Part shown: positions 1-10,042 of the stretch, one piece after another
Numbering within the stretch: the stretch's first letter is position 1
Layout of the letters: every line of letters starts with the position of its first letter
Origin: Acidobacteriota bacterium
GTDB lineage: Bacteria; Actinomycetota; Acidimicrobiia; Acidimicrobiales; RAAP-2
Assembly: GCA_019352095.1 (NCBI GenBank)
Contig: JABBNY010000002.1
Span: forward strand, 4,893-46,095
Direction of reading: 5' to 3'
DNA length: 41,203 nucleotides
Made by a program: the position numbers and the translations under genes
The notes under the pieces: generated by a model
The model's database searches: none
Seen by the model: only the letters and a program-made list of their open reading frames with translations
Told to the model about the DNA's origin: nothing

Positions 1-59
1 GTTTTCATGACTGAAGTTGTGATGGGACTTCTTCGACACCGTGACGACGACGAATCTCA

Positions 60-656
60 TTGTCTCTGGCGGACTATCCCCACAGTGAAGGTTTGACCGT
101 GCGCGCTGACGCCCAACGAAACCACGACAAGATCCTCGAGGCGGCTGAGCAGGTCTTCGCCCTCGAAGGCGTGACGGTCCCTATCGACCTGGTCGCCGAA
201 CGTGCCGGCGTCGGAATCGGCACGCTCTACCGCCACTTCCCCACGAAGGAATCTCTCTTCGAAGCAATCGTCACGACTCGACTCTCGAGTCTCTTGGCGA
301 GTGCCGATGCGTTCACACGCGACCTCGATCCCGCCATCGCGCTCGATGCATTTCTGCGAGAGTTCGCCAAGCAAGCCGCGGAGAAGCAGGATCTCTTCGA
401 GGCACTCGGACAAGCCGGCATCGACGTCAAGTTGAAATACTCCGGCCTCGTTGACGAATTGACCGCGCGCGTCGATACACTTCGCCGACGTGCGGTCGTC
501 GCGGGAACGATTCGCAGTGACGTCGATACCAACGACATCATAAACCTGGTCATGGGTACCTGCCACGCCGCGGGACACACTGGCGCGGACGACGAGGGTC
601 TACAGCGTCTGGTCAGCATCGTGATTGCGGGCTTGCAACCCGTCACGCCACGTTGA
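60..656 (+). CDS. TetR/AcrR family transcriptional regulator
   Basis: N-terminal HTH 'ILEAAEQVFALEGVTVPIDLVAERAGVGIGTLYRHFPTKESLFEAIV' is a textbook TetR_N. Start may instead be GTG at 99. Confidence 0.9.
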   Translation: MSLADYPHSEGLTVRADAQRNHDKILEAAEQVFALEGVTVPIDLVAERAGVGIGTLYRHFPTKESLFEAIVTTRLSSLLASADAFTRDLDPAIALDAFLREFAKQAAEKQDLFEALGQAGIDVKLKYSGLVDELTARVDTLRRRAVVAGTIRSDVDTNDIINLVMGTCHAAGHTGADDEGLQRLVSIVIAGLQPVTPR

Positions 657-1234
657 GTGCCTCGAACACTCCGCACCCCGTTCAACCACGTCGTTGCTCG
701 TGGTGCGGTGATGACGAGTTGTACGTCGCGTATCACGACAACGAATGGGGTGTGCCTGTTCGCGACGACGCATCACTCTTCGAATTGCTCACCCTCGAAG
801 GGGCCCAGGCCGGTCTCAGTTGGTTGACCGTGCTGCGTCGCAGAGAAGGCTATCGGCGAGCGTTTGAGAACTTCGACGCCGACGTAGTCGCTCGCATGGA
901 TCGTGCGCGCATCGAAGCGATCCTGGGTGATCCCGGTGTCATCCGCCATCGTCAAAAGATCGATTCAGTCGTCACCAACGCACGCGCCATCCTCGCCCTG
1001 CACTCTCGTGACGACTGTACGAGTTTCGCCGACTACGTGTGGGCACTTGGGAGTTCCGACGTCGACGGCACCACCAGCGCAAAAATCATGAGTAAACAGC
1101 TTTCGCACGACGGTTTCAAATTCGTTGGTCCCATCATCTGTCTTTCATTCATGCAGGCAAGCGGCATGCGCAACGACCACGCCCCGGGCTGCTTTCGCTT
1201 TGACGAACTTGAGGCACTTCGACCATTCGCGTGA
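653..1234 (+). CDS. tag: DNA-3-methyladenine glycosylase I
   Basis: RCSWCGDDELYVAYHDNEWGVP...GLSWLTVLRRREGYRRAF...NDHAPGCFR; Cys/His zinc-site pattern of Tag. TTG start overlaps the TetR stop by 4 bp. Confidence 0.92.
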   Translation: MSASNTPHPVQPRRCSWCGDDELYVAYHDNEWGVPVRDDASLFELLTLEGAQAGLSWLTVLRRREGYRRAFENFDADVVARMDRARIEAILGDPGVIRHRQKIDSVVTNARAILALHSRDDCTSFADYVWALGSSDVDGTTSAKIMSKQLSHDGFKFVGPIICLSFMQASGMRNDHAPGCFRFDELEALRPFA

Positions 1235-1496
1235 ACAATGAATGGTCGCTCGGTCGCTGCGACCTTCGAGTAATGCTCCCCGCATTCTTGTAGCTTCAAC
1301 AGAATTCTTGACAATTTTCAGATTCTGAGAAAGGTCGCGACCGATGGGCACCATCGGGAGACTCCCGCGCAACGTACCAGCCAGTACTTCACCGCCGTGA
1401 TTGGTCGTTGCATCCATGTTGGGACCGAAAATTGCATCAAGACTTGAGCCCTTTTCAAGAAGTCCCGTATGCACCCAGTAACCAGGACAGATCAGA

Positions 1497-2372
1497 ATGA
1501 GTCACATCTCTCGGGGACGACATCGGGAGATCGCACGGCCGCTTGTCGCAGTCTCATTGCTCGCGATGGCACTGACAATGGCTTGGGTAACTACGGCGGG
1601 CGCGGGTGCCTCAGAGCAATCATCCAACGTCACGATGAACGAGGTCTTCTCCATTCCGGTCTCCAACGTCACCAATGGTGTCTCGCTACCTTCCAGTCTC
1701 CTCGTGACGGGCGCTCGTCTCGACACGTTGAACCCAGACGGGACCGGGGCCGTATCGTCGACGGGGAGGATCTATCTCTCAATCCTCATGAGTTCCGGAC
1801 CGCCCCAACTCTCGCAAGGCAACGTCAACGACGGCCACTTCTTCTCCGGGATGACTCCGTTGATGGGTTCTGCGATTGTCTTTTTGAGTTCCACCGGCAC
1901 ACGCGTCACTGCAACTCGCTCTGACCCCGTAGATCAAACTTACAATCCCAACGCGACCATTGATGATGGCCTTGTAGACGCCGTCTACTCATTTCTCGTT
2001 CCTATCGACACCAGATCGGGGTCTGTCATCATTGAACCTACATTCACCAACGGTGTTGAGTACACGGGCTTCTCGGGCACTCCGGTGGCCCGACTCAGAA
2101 TTGGCGGACCAACGACGTTCTCGATCACGTTTCCCAAGAAACTGACCGGCACAGCGCCTCACGCAATGTGGAGTGCGCAATCGCTCACTCCACTTGCGAT
2201 GGTGCATTCAACTTCAGTTATCGTCCAATGGGCGATTGTGATCATCATGCTCACCGCGGTACTTACACTGTGGGTTGTCACTCGCCGGCGCCGAGATGTC
2301 GCTCACGATTCTTCAGGCCACACGAATACCTCGAGTCCCAGCGCCCATCGCCACCAAGAGCGGTCCTCTTGA
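1497..2372 (+). CDS. Putative exported, membrane-anchored protein of unknown function
   Basis: N-terminal signal-like segment (RPLVAVSLLAMALTMAWVTTAGAGA), C-terminal TM helix (VIVQWAIVIIMLTAVLTLWVV) followed by RRRR. No family recognised. Confidence 0.65.
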   Translation: MSHISRGRHREIARPLVAVSLLAMALTMAWVTTAGAGASEQSSNVTMNEVFSIPVSNVTNGVSLPSSLLVTGARLDTLNPDGTGAVSSTGRIYLSILMSSGPPQLSQGNVNDGHFFSGMTPLMGSAIVFLSSTGTRVTATRSDPVDQTYNPNATIDDGLVDAVYSFLVPIDTRSGSVIIEPTFTNGVEYTGFSGTPVARLRIGGPTTFSITFPKKLTGTAPHAMWSAQSLTPLAMVHSTSVIVQWAIVIIMLTAVLTLWVVTRRRRDVAHDSSGHTNTSSPSAHRHQERSS

Positions 2373-2580
2373 ATCAAGGCGCGATCTGCGTCGCCACTCG
2401 TGGCACATTCAAAGCGCATCCAGATCGAAGAGAAGGACGCCTCACTACGTGGCTCAACGAAATCCGACTCGCGAATCGGATTTCACAGTTCACACAGACG
2501 CAACGAGCCGTTCCACGGCCGCGTATCGCTCAGATGCGAACGCGGTGGACTCATCAGTCTGAGAGTGCACGGTGAGTCTC

Positions 2581-2697
2581 TCAGTTGTCCATCAGACCCT
2601 TCTTCGACTCCTTCTTGGCGTGCTTCTCATTGCGTTTTTCCTTCAAGGTCTTGCCGACCTTCTTCGAGTTGTGTTGGTTCGGTGACTTTTCGGCCAT
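2581..2697 (-). CDS. 38-aa Lys-rich basic small protein
   Basis: The in-frame ATG at 2697 gives MAEKSPNQHNSKKVGKTLKEKRNEKHAKKESKKGLMDN, shorter than the listed ORF. Confidence 0.6.
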   Translation of the reverse strand: MAEKSPNQHNSKKVGKTLKEKRNEKHAKKESKKGLMDN

Positions 2698-2865
2698 GGT
2701 GACTCCTCTAGCGGGCGACGTCATTGTTGGCGGCGTCGAGATCAACGTTGTGAACTTCCAACCGAGCGGCTCGACCTCAGTGGAAACCCTCAGTCGAGGT
2801 CTCATCTCCGACCTTAACCACTGCGCTCACACATGGTGCTTTCGAAGCTGATCTCCCAATACCTT

Positions 2866-2899
2866 GGTGGTCGAAGCATTTGAGCACGCTTCGACCACC
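2866..2899. terminator. Hairpin, perfect 12-bp stem, 10-nt loop (terminator-like)
   Basis: GGTGGTCGAAGC-atttgagcac-GCTTCGACCACC, intergenic, downstream of the minus-strand permease. Confidence 0.5.
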
Positions 2900-2944
2900 G
2901 GAGTCTCTCAGTATCGAGATGAAGCCGTTTGCGCGTTCCCAGAG

Positions 2945-2986
2945 ACCACTCGACCCGCGATTCGAATGAATCGCGGGTCGAGTGGT
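2945..2986 (-). terminator. Hairpin, perfect 19-bp stem, 4-nt loop (terminator-like, no clear U tract)
   Basis: ACCACTCGACCCGCGATTC-gaat-GAATCGCGGGTCGAGTGGT, just after the permease stop at 3001. Confidence 0.6.
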
Positions 2987-3000
2987 GTGGTGCGCTCTTC

Positions 3001-4431
3001 TTACACGACGTCAAGGTCGTAAAGTTCTGCTCCTTCGAGTAACGCCGGAGCGTCGCGGATAATCTCAGGCTTTCGAGCAGCGAGCACCGATGTGTAGATG
3101 ACACCCGCGAGCAGAAGACCAATCGTCACGTAGGGCAGGTACTTGTAGGGCGGTTGCTGACCGGGCTGGAGGGCACCATAGACCGGCACCAGCAAGATGA
3201 GAAAGCCAACGATTGGAATTATGAAACGCATCAGGGCCTTCCTCGGGCCCGCCTGGCGATCGTTCTTGAACCAGTGCACGATCAACGAGAAGTTCGCCGC
3301 CAGATACATCGTGATGATGCCCAGGATTCCAAGTGTCGTCAAGAATCCCACCGCGAGGCCAGGGTTCGTGAACCACGTCGAGGCGACGCCGATGACGATG
3401 CTCGGTGCGACGAAGGCAATGGCTGCGCGCGACGGCGTCTTGTACTTCTCGGAGATCTTGGAGAGCTTGCGACTCCACAGACCACTTCGCGCACCTCCAA
3501 AGACGACGCGCGCGACCTGGGTGTTGGCCGCAACGTAGGACGACGTGACACTGGTCAGGAATATCCACACGATCAGCGGTGCGAACGCTGAGGCGTACTT
3601 GGCGGCGGCGGTGTGGAACGGATTGGGGTCCGCGATGATCGCAGCAACGTGCGAGGGACCAAAGGCCGTAATGAGTGCCCACGAGCCAAGCACGTAGATC
3701 GTGCCACTCACGAGAACCGTCAAGAGTAGAGCGCGCGGCACATTCTTCGTGGGGTCTCGGGTCTCTTCGGCGAGTGGCGCGGCCGCTTCGAATCCACCAA
3801 AGGACCAGATCGCCCACCCGAGGGCGAGCAGCGTGCTCTTAGAGCCGCCGGGCCACCTGAAGGGAGCCGACGTGATGCCCTGGGGACCACCGTGCGCGAG
3901 AAAGACAATGCTCATGACGATCAACAAGAGCGCCTCGAAGATATACAAGATATAAGAGAGCTTCACCCCGAACTTGAGTCCGACGACCACAGGCACCGTG
4001 ACGAGCACACCGTAGAGGATCGTCACGATCTGGGTTATCCCCCAGATGTGCGAGCTACCGAAGAGGTTCGAGACAATGTAGCTACCTACGAAGATATAGA
4101 TACCTCCGAACGAGATCACGTAACCCAAGATGGCAATCACGCCAATCGCGGTCGCTGTCTTGGCTCCAATGGTCTTCGCAATATAGGTAAGGAACGACCC
4201 CGAACTCGGATAGACCGCCGCAAACTGCGCGAGCGAACTGGCGGTCGCAGCGACTGCCACCATGGCGATGAGGAACATCAGCGGTACAGCCGCCCCCGCC
4301 AACGAAGCGATCAGCCCCGTCGAGAAGAAGAGGTTGAACGCTGGCGCAACCATAGCCAGGCCTGGGATGAGGACACCGGCCAGGCCGATTTGGCCTCGAC
4401 CGAGTGTCCCCGATGTTGTTTCACTGCTCAT
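3001..4431 (-). CDS. APC superfamily amino acid permease
   Basis: Start taken at MSSETTSGTLGRGQIG; multiple TM helices; 'ALGWAIWSFGGFEAAAPLAEETRDPTKNVPRALL' is an APC signature. Confidence 0.9.
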   Translation of the reverse strand: MSSETTSGTLGRGQIGLAGVLIPGLAMVAPAFNLFFSTGLIASLAGAAVPLMFLIAMVAVAATASSLAQFAAVYPSSGSFLTYIAKTIGAKTATAIGVIAILGYVISFGGIYIFVGSYIVSNLFGSSHIWGITQIVTILYGVLVTVPVVVGLKFGVKLSYILYIFEALLLIVMSIVFLAHGGPQGITSAPFRWPGGSKSTLLALGWAIWSFGGFEAAAPLAEETRDPTKNVPRALLLTVLVSGTIYVLGSWALITAFGPSHVAAIIADPNPFHTAAAKYASAFAPLIVWIFLTSVTSSYVAANTQVARVVFGGARSGLWSRKLSKISEKYKTPSRAAIAFVAPSIVIGVASTWFTNPGLAVGFLTTLGILGIITMYLAANFSLIVHWFKNDRQAGPRKALMRFIIPIVGFLILLVPVYGALQPGQQPPYKYLPYVTIGLLLAGVIYTSVLAARKPEIIRDAPALLEGAELYDLDVV

Positions 4432-5239
4432 TGATGTCTCCCCCTTTGGAAGTCTTGATGAAATTGATGAACTGCTCATTGAATGGATCAGGGTGTTCCC
4501 AGATGCACCCGTGCCCACCCTTGGTGGTCCTGAACTCGGAGCCCGGCACCAACTCGTGGAGCGTCTTTGACAGGTGCACCGGTATCAGGATGTCTTCCTC
4601 ACCAGCGAGCACCATGGTGCGTACCGAGATCTGGTTCAGTCGGTCGGTGGTGTCGTGGTGACGAATGGAGTGCAGTTGGGCCAGATAGGCGGGCGTTGGT
4701 TGGTTCATGTACGCCATCGCGGTCTCGAACTCGGCGAGTTCGTCTTCACGGGTCAAGAAGAACTCTTGGGTGAAAGCCCACAGTGACACGTCACGCATCA
4801 CCGCAGGTACGCCCATGACCGGTGCCATGTCGGCCCACAGAGAGAACATGCGAGAGCAGAATGGACCCGGTGCCGCATACGTGCACGCAAGCGTGAGACT
4901 TCGAAGGTCGTCGGGGTACGCGAGCGCGTACTCCTGGGCGATCATGCCACCCATCGAGACGCCCATCAGATGAAAGTCGGTCACGTTGAGGTGATCAACG
5001 AGCGCCTTGGCGTCCTGGGCGAAGAGCGCCGTCGTGTAAGGGCCCGCCGGTTTGGAACTCTCACCAATACCGCGATTGTCGAATCGCAGCACGCGGTATC
5101 CGGCAGCCAACAGCGCATCCACCTGGTACACCCAGGTGAGAAGGTCGTCGGCCAGACCGTTGATGAGCACGACGGTCTCTGGACCATCACCCTCCAAGAG
5201 GTAATTGATGTCAATGTCATTGACGTGGGCGTACGGCAT
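4421..5239 (-). CDS. Alpha/beta hydrolase
   Basis: VVLINGLADDLLTW...RVLRFDNRGIGESSKPAGPY...LMGVSMGGMIAQEYAL (nucleophile elbow GVSMGG)...GGHGCIWEHPD. Confidence 0.9.
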   Translation of the reverse strand: MPYAHVNDIDINYLLEGDGPETVVLINGLADDLLTWVYQVDALLAAGYRVLRFDNRGIGESSKPAGPYTTALFAQDAKALVDHLNVTDFHLMGVSMGGMIAQEYALAYPDDLRSLTLACTYAAPGPFCSRMFSLWADMAPVMGVPAVMRDVSLWAFTQEFFLTREDELAEFETAMAYMNQPTPAYLAQLHSIRHHDTTDRLNQISVRTMVLAGEEDILIPVHLSKTLHELVPGSEFRTTKGGHGCIWEHPDPFNEQFINFIKTSKGGDINEQ

Positions 5240-5247
5240 TGGTCCTC

Positions 5248-6072
5248 CTAGGCGGTCCTTGGTTGTTGACTCTTTCGAGTTCTCGGTGTTCGGCCGTTCG
5301 AGTCTCGCGCTGGGTCCTCGTCGACCGTGGAGATCAGGCGCTTCAGAATGGACTCTGAGAGGTGGAAGTGCTCGGCTGCGAGATTCGCCGCGAGGTCAGG
5401 GTCACCCGCAATGACCGCGGCCGCCAGCAACGGGTGCTGCTGCAATGCCCTCTTTCGAAGCATCGGCGAGTACGGTTCAACGCCAAAGCCCAGACTGACC
5501 TCGGCGCGGATGCGATAGGTCAACGCTTCAAGCAGTGGATTGTGAGTAGCGCGATTGATGGCGAGGTGAAGATCTCGATCCGCGATACCCGACGAGTGTC
5601 GATCATCACCCGCCGACGCATATGCGTCTACCGCACGTTGGATGTGCTTGATGTCACTGTTGTCACGTCGCTCCGCAGCAGCGCGGGCCACCATTGACTC
5701 CACCAGCGATCGAAGATCGAGCAGTTGATTGAGGCGTTCGCGCTCAGGTACGAGGACACGACGCACGATGGCCTTGGTGTCGTCCGACGAGTGGTCTTCG
5801 ATGAAAGTACCGCCACTGCGGCCCCGCTTGATCGAGACGTATCCCGAAGCAGCGAGACGCTGGAGCGCCTCGCGCACGACGCCGCGCCCAACGCTCAGCA
5901 TCGTCGCGAGTTCACGTTCTGGCGGAAGTCTCTGGCCGGGCACGAACTCACCAAGGGCAATCGCGGTCACGAGCCGATCTGCGAGACGTTCTCCCGCGTT
6001 TTGCATGGGCAGGGGCTCCAAGAGCCCCGAAACGACGTCGAGATGATCGTCAACACCATGGTGCTCCATCAC
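5248..6072 (-). CDS. FadR/GntR family transcriptional regulator (FCD domain)
   Basis: LADRLVTAIALGEFVPGQRLPPERELATMLSVGRGVVREALQRLAASGYVSIKRGRSGGTFI, followed by an all-helical C-terminal domain. Confidence 0.92.
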   Translation of the reverse strand: MMEHHGVDDHLDVVSGLLEPLPMQNAGERLADRLVTAIALGEFVPGQRLPPERELATMLSVGRGVVREALQRLAASGYVSIKRGRSGGTFIEDHSSDDTKAIVRRVLVPERERLNQLLDLRSLVESMVARAAAERRDNSDIKHIQRAVDAYASAGDDRHSSGIADRDLHLAINRATHNPLLEALTYRIRAEVSLGFGVEPYSPMLRKRALQQHPLLAAAVIAGDPDLAANLAAEHFHLSESILKRLISTVDEDPARDSNGRTPRTRKSQQPRTA

Positions 6073-7328
6073 GAGCCTCCTTCATTGAAGTAATTGAGCA
6101 GGAACCTCGCCAAGGTCAGGGCCCCGGCCTCGATCGACGCCAGCTCGACGCTCTCGTTCGAACCGTGCATATTTCTCACCACTGGTCCAAAGCAGAGCGC
6201 GGGTACGCCGAGTTGATTGACGTAGTAGCGCGCGTCCGTGGTGCTGCCGAGCAGTTCACTCGACGGTGCCTCGCCATGGACATCGACGTGCGCTCTGACC
6301 ACATCGTGAACCAGCGGATGATCGGCCACCAAGTGATAGGCCTGTGCCTTGAATCCGTGGAGGGCCACCTCGAACTCGGGACCGTCCGTGTCGCGCAGTG
6401 CGTCCGCAACGATGGCGTGCACCGTGGCGCGAACCTGCTCGTCATTCACGTCATCGGGGTGGCCGACGCGAATCTCCAGCTCGGCGACCGCCGCCACGCT
6501 TGAGGGCCATTCACCGAGTCGGATCACTCCGACATTCACGTTGTACGGCCGAGCAATGGCGTCAAAGGGAGGCTTCAACTCCTTGTTGTACTCCTCTTCG
6601 AGGTGCTCGAGGGCTCCAATCAATGTGGAGACCACCTGAGCTGGCGCCGCAATGCGATCCGAGCTTTCCGCGTGACCGCCACCAAAGCGGATGATGATCC
6701 TCACCCACGTGATGGCGACACCACCCAAGAGGATCTTGAGGTTCGTTGGCTCGGGCAGCACGACTGCGTCTGCGCTGACACCGGCGCGCACGGCGGCCAG
6801 CGTCCCGTTTCCGGTGTACTCCTCTTCGATGACGGATAAAAAGGAAAGATTACGTTGCCCGGCGTTGGCGCCAAGACGGCGAAGGGCCCTCAGAGCCAGC
6901 ACCGCCATCGAAAAGCCACCTTTCATGTCGCCAGCGCCTCGACCGTAGAGCCACCCGTCGCGAATGACCGGGACGAACGGATCACTTGACCACGTCGCTT
7001 CGTTCGCCGGCACGGCGTCGATGTGACCGTTCAACAACAGTGACCGACCTCCGTCGTGCGGCATCCTGCCCACCACATCAAAACGTCCCTCATAGGAGTA
7101 CGCGGGCACTCCAGCCAGGTCATCGTCTCCAATCGAATCGGGTATGGCGAGGCGCTCGACGTCAAAGCCGAGTTCGAGCATCGTCGACGCCATCAGTTCC
7201 TGGGCCGCACTCTCGCTACCTCGCAACGAAGGTCGTGCCACGAGCGCCGCCAAGAGCTCAAAGGCGCCCGGGGCCTCGGCCGCCACCGCCTCTCGCAACT
7301 CGGCGTTTGAGATCTGGATGTGCTGCAT
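6069..7328 (-). CDS. M20 family ArgE/DapE-type deacylase
   Basis: LLLNGHIDAVPANEATWSSDPF...GRGAGDMKGG...SVIEEEYTGNGTLAA...PEPTNLKI. 4-bp overlap with the GntR start. Confidence 0.9.
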   Translation of the reverse strand: MQHIQISNAELREAVAAEAPGAFELLAALVARPSLRGSESAAQELMASTMLELGFDVERLAIPDSIGDDDLAGVPAYSYEGRFDVVGRMPHDGGRSLLLNGHIDAVPANEATWSSDPFVPVIRDGWLYGRGAGDMKGGFSMAVLALRALRRLGANAGQRNLSFLSVIEEEYTGNGTLAAVRAGVSADAVVLPEPTNLKILLGGVAITWVRIIIRFGGGHAESSDRIAAPAQVVSTLIGALEHLEEEYNKELKPPFDAIARPYNVNVGVIRLGEWPSSVAAVAELEIRVGHPDDVNDEQVRATVHAIVADALRDTDGPEFEVALHGFKAQAYHLVADHPLVHDVVRAHVDVHGEAPSSELLGSTTDARYYVNQLGVPALCFGPVVRNMHGSNESVELASIEAGALTLARFLLNYFNEGGS

Positions 7329-7568
7329 GCTGCGTCCCTTTTAAAAGTCCTAAATCCGGACCATATCACCAAATGGGACGCCGGGCTGCGTTAATTTGCC
7401 ACGACGGAGATGCGCGCTCCCCTCAGAACTCGAGTTGCGGACCGGCCGATGACGTGTTGCGCAGGTACCGCGATGATGGTCCTCGTCACCAGGACCCAGC
7501 TCGCGATCAGGGGCTGACACCACGGGCCCACTCGTTGACACGGTTGGAAACCAGTTGGCGCCCGGTGA

Positions 7569-9686
7569 TCAGTCCGTCAATCGAAGCTGATAGTTCGAGC
7601 CCGCCCAGTGCCCACGATTTTCGTCGACGAGTTCCTTCAGATCATCAATCCTCATCGCTCGCGAGAAGAGATGGCCCTGACCCAGATCGCAGCCCATTTG
7701 GCGAAGGCGTTCGAGTTGAGACTCAGTCTCGATTCCTTCCGCGATCACGATCATGTTGAGGTTGCGACCGAGTGAAACAATCGCCTCCAACAGCGTGTGG
7801 TTGTGCACACTCTCGTGCGCAGGGCTCACGAAGGACTGGTCGATCTTGATGATTTTCGGTTGCAACAGTGTCAGGTAGGAGAGCGACGAGTAGCCCGTGC
7901 CGAAGTCGTCGAGTGCGATGGCGATCCCAAGCGCCTTCAGGCGTTCAATGACGTTGAGCGTCTCGCCGATCTCGAGCAGCGTCACACTTTCGGTGATTTC
8001 AAGAATGAGACGACTGGGTTCGAGACCACTCGTCGAGAGTGCGTTGGCGATCGTCGGCACAAGCTCCGAGTCATGAAACTGGCGTAACGAAAGATTCACC
8101 GTCACAAAGGGCCTGTGAGCGTGAGCACTCTTCGTGTCCCATCTCGTCAGGGCCTCGATCGACTCACGAAGCGCGAACAGGCCGATCTCCAGAATGAGTT
8201 CATTCTCCTCGGCCAGGGCGATGAACACGCTTGGCGGCACCCAACCACGCTCCGCGTGTTGCCAGCGCATGAGTGCCTCGAAGCCAACGACTTCAGATGT
8301 TCTCAGATCCATGATTGGTTGGTAGTGCATCTCCAGGTCTCCAGAGTGGAGTGCGTGACGTAGTTGTTGCGTGAGTGCGAACCTGCTCATGGCGTTGAGT
8401 TGCATGTTGGCCGTGAAAAAGACGGAGCGGGACTTGCCTTGGCGCTTTGCTTCGTACAGCGCGATATCCGCATTCTGAATGACTTCGGTCGTGCTCGTGC
8501 CGGGACCGTCCCACAACACGATGCCGATACTCACCCCGAGTTGGAGAAACGTGCCCGCGACCGCGAAGGGCTGGGCGAATGTGCGAAGTACACGCTGCGC
8601 CAGTTGATGCGCCTGATCCGGCGAGTCCAATGCTTCGGCCAAGTAGAGGAACTCGTCGCCGCCGAAGCGACACAGAGTGTCTGAGGTGCGCGTGATCTCC
8701 TCGAGTCGCTGCACTACCGAGCGCAGCAGCTGGTCACCGACGACGTGACCGTAGGTGTCGTTCACGCCCTTGAAATCGTCCAGGTCCAACAGCAGGACTG
8801 CACCCAGGTCGCCGAAACGAGCGGCTCGAGCGAGCGCCTGGGACAGTCGATCGTCGAAGAGTGCCCGGTTCGCGAGTCCCGTCAATGGGTCATGGAGGGC
8901 CTGGTGTGAAAGTTGCTCGGTGAGGGCCCGTTCCTCAGTGATGTCACGCTGGGAGAGGACGTAATAGAGGGTATTACCCACCGCGTCACGAGCTGGCGCC
9001 TTGAACACTTCTACCACCACGACTCGCCCGTCTTTGTGCAGATAGCGCTTGACGTAACGTGCTTGAGAAACTTCGCCAGACGTCAGCCGGTCATGAGTGG
9101 CCTCAGTGATACCCAAGTCCTCGGGGTGGGTGTACGCCGTTGAATCAAGCCCGACGAGTTCGTCTCTGGTGCGACCGATCATCAGGCAGAAGGCGTCATT
9201 GACCGCGATGACCCGGTTCTCGTGATCGTGAAACATCATCGGTGCCATATTGCTCTCGAAGGCCAGTCGAAAGCGCTGTTCGACGTCGTCGTGGGAGCGC
9301 TCCCGCACCCGTTGCGATCGGCCATCACGGATGGTCGCGGTCACCCACTTCTTGTCATCTATCTCAAAAGGTGAGAGTGCGATGTCTACGTCGATCTCGC
9401 TTCCATCGCGACATTGCAGCGTGAAGTTCCCCGAGGAGCCCATCTTTCGTGATTTGGAGTGTGCGACGTACGTTGACAGGTGCGCAACGTGAGGATCGCG
9501 GAATCTTCCCGGGATCAGAACGTCGATGTCCTGGTCGATCATCTCCTCGCGCGAATACCCCGTCAAGTTCGCAAGACGGCGATTCACGTGTCGAATCACA
9601 CCCGTCTCATCGACGATGACGATTCCGTCGGCGATCGCTTCGGACAAGTGGTGACCGAATTGAGGGTGTTCATCAATTCGATTCAC
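7569..9686 (-). CDS. PAS-PAS-GGDEF-EAL cyclic-di-GMP turnover protein
   Basis: Two PAS-like segments; intact RFGGDEFLYL and GFEALMRWQH motifs; C-terminal FGTGYSSLSYL...IKIDQSFV. Confidence 0.95.
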   Translation of the reverse strand: MNRIDEHPQFGHHLSEAIADGIVIVDETGVIRHVNRRLANLTGYSREEMIDQDIDVLIPGRFRDPHVAHLSTYVAHSKSRKMGSSGNFTLQCRDGSEIDVDIALSPFEIDDKKWVTATIRDGRSQRVRERSHDDVEQRFRLAFESNMAPMMFHDHENRVIAVNDAFCLMIGRTRDELVGLDSTAYTHPEDLGITEATHDRLTSGEVSQARYVKRYLHKDGRVVVVEVFKAPARDAVGNTLYYVLSQRDITEERALTEQLSHQALHDPLTGLANRALFDDRLSQALARAARFGDLGAVLLLDLDDFKGVNDTYGHVVGDQLLRSVVQRLEEITRTSDTLCRFGGDEFLYLAEALDSPDQAHQLAQRVLRTFAQPFAVAGTFLQLGVSIGIVLWDGPGTSTTEVIQNADIALYEAKRQGKSRSVFFTANMQLNAMSRFALTQQLRHALHSGDLEMHYQPIMDLRTSEVVGFEALMRWQHAERGWVPPSVFIALAEENELILEIGLFALRESIEALTRWDTKSAHAHRPFVTVNLSLRQFHDSELVPTIANALSTSGLEPSRLILEITESVTLLEIGETLNVIERLKALGIAIALDDFGTGYSSLSYLTLLQPKIIKIDQSFVSPAHESVHNHTLLEAIVSLGRNLNMIVIAEGIETESQLERLRQMGCDLGQGHLFSRAMRIDDLKELVDENRGHWAGSNYQLRLTD

Positions 9687-10042
9687 TCAGATCCTCTCCA
9701 AAAACACGAAATCGCTTCGACGCAACGGCATGTTCAATGTACCTTTACGATGGCACTCAAAACAGTTCATACTGCGAGGTATCTGCGTACATTCTCAGGG
9801 TTGCACGAACTGTCACATCTTGGTACCACACGGTCAGAAGGTTTGTGTCCTTACGGTTCACGAGCGCGAGCACATCGTGACCCACGACCACACGACACAA
9901 ACATGCTGGTGACGTGACACACCGAGTCCGAGTCCGCGTCCTTAATGTTGAACTCGTTCGTTCAGCCCCATACCGGACAACATTCAATGTCGGGCCGGCC
10001 CAACCCGCCGTCCCTCGTGGCGTCAGGAAGCGTATTTGACAC

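Noticed and set aside
1310-1340. TTGACA-like -35 upstream of the exported protein gene
   Set aside because: No acceptable -10 hexamer at 16-18 bp spacing.
3065-3817. 250-aa minus-strand ORF overlapping the APC permease in another frame
   Set aside because: Arg/His/Trp-rich shadow ORF with no family motif; the permease frame is clearly coding.
6986-7759. 257-aa plus-strand ORF antisense to the M20 gene and the GGDEF-EAL gene end
   Set aside because: Low-complexity Arg/Ser/Pro composition typical of antisense GC-rich frames.
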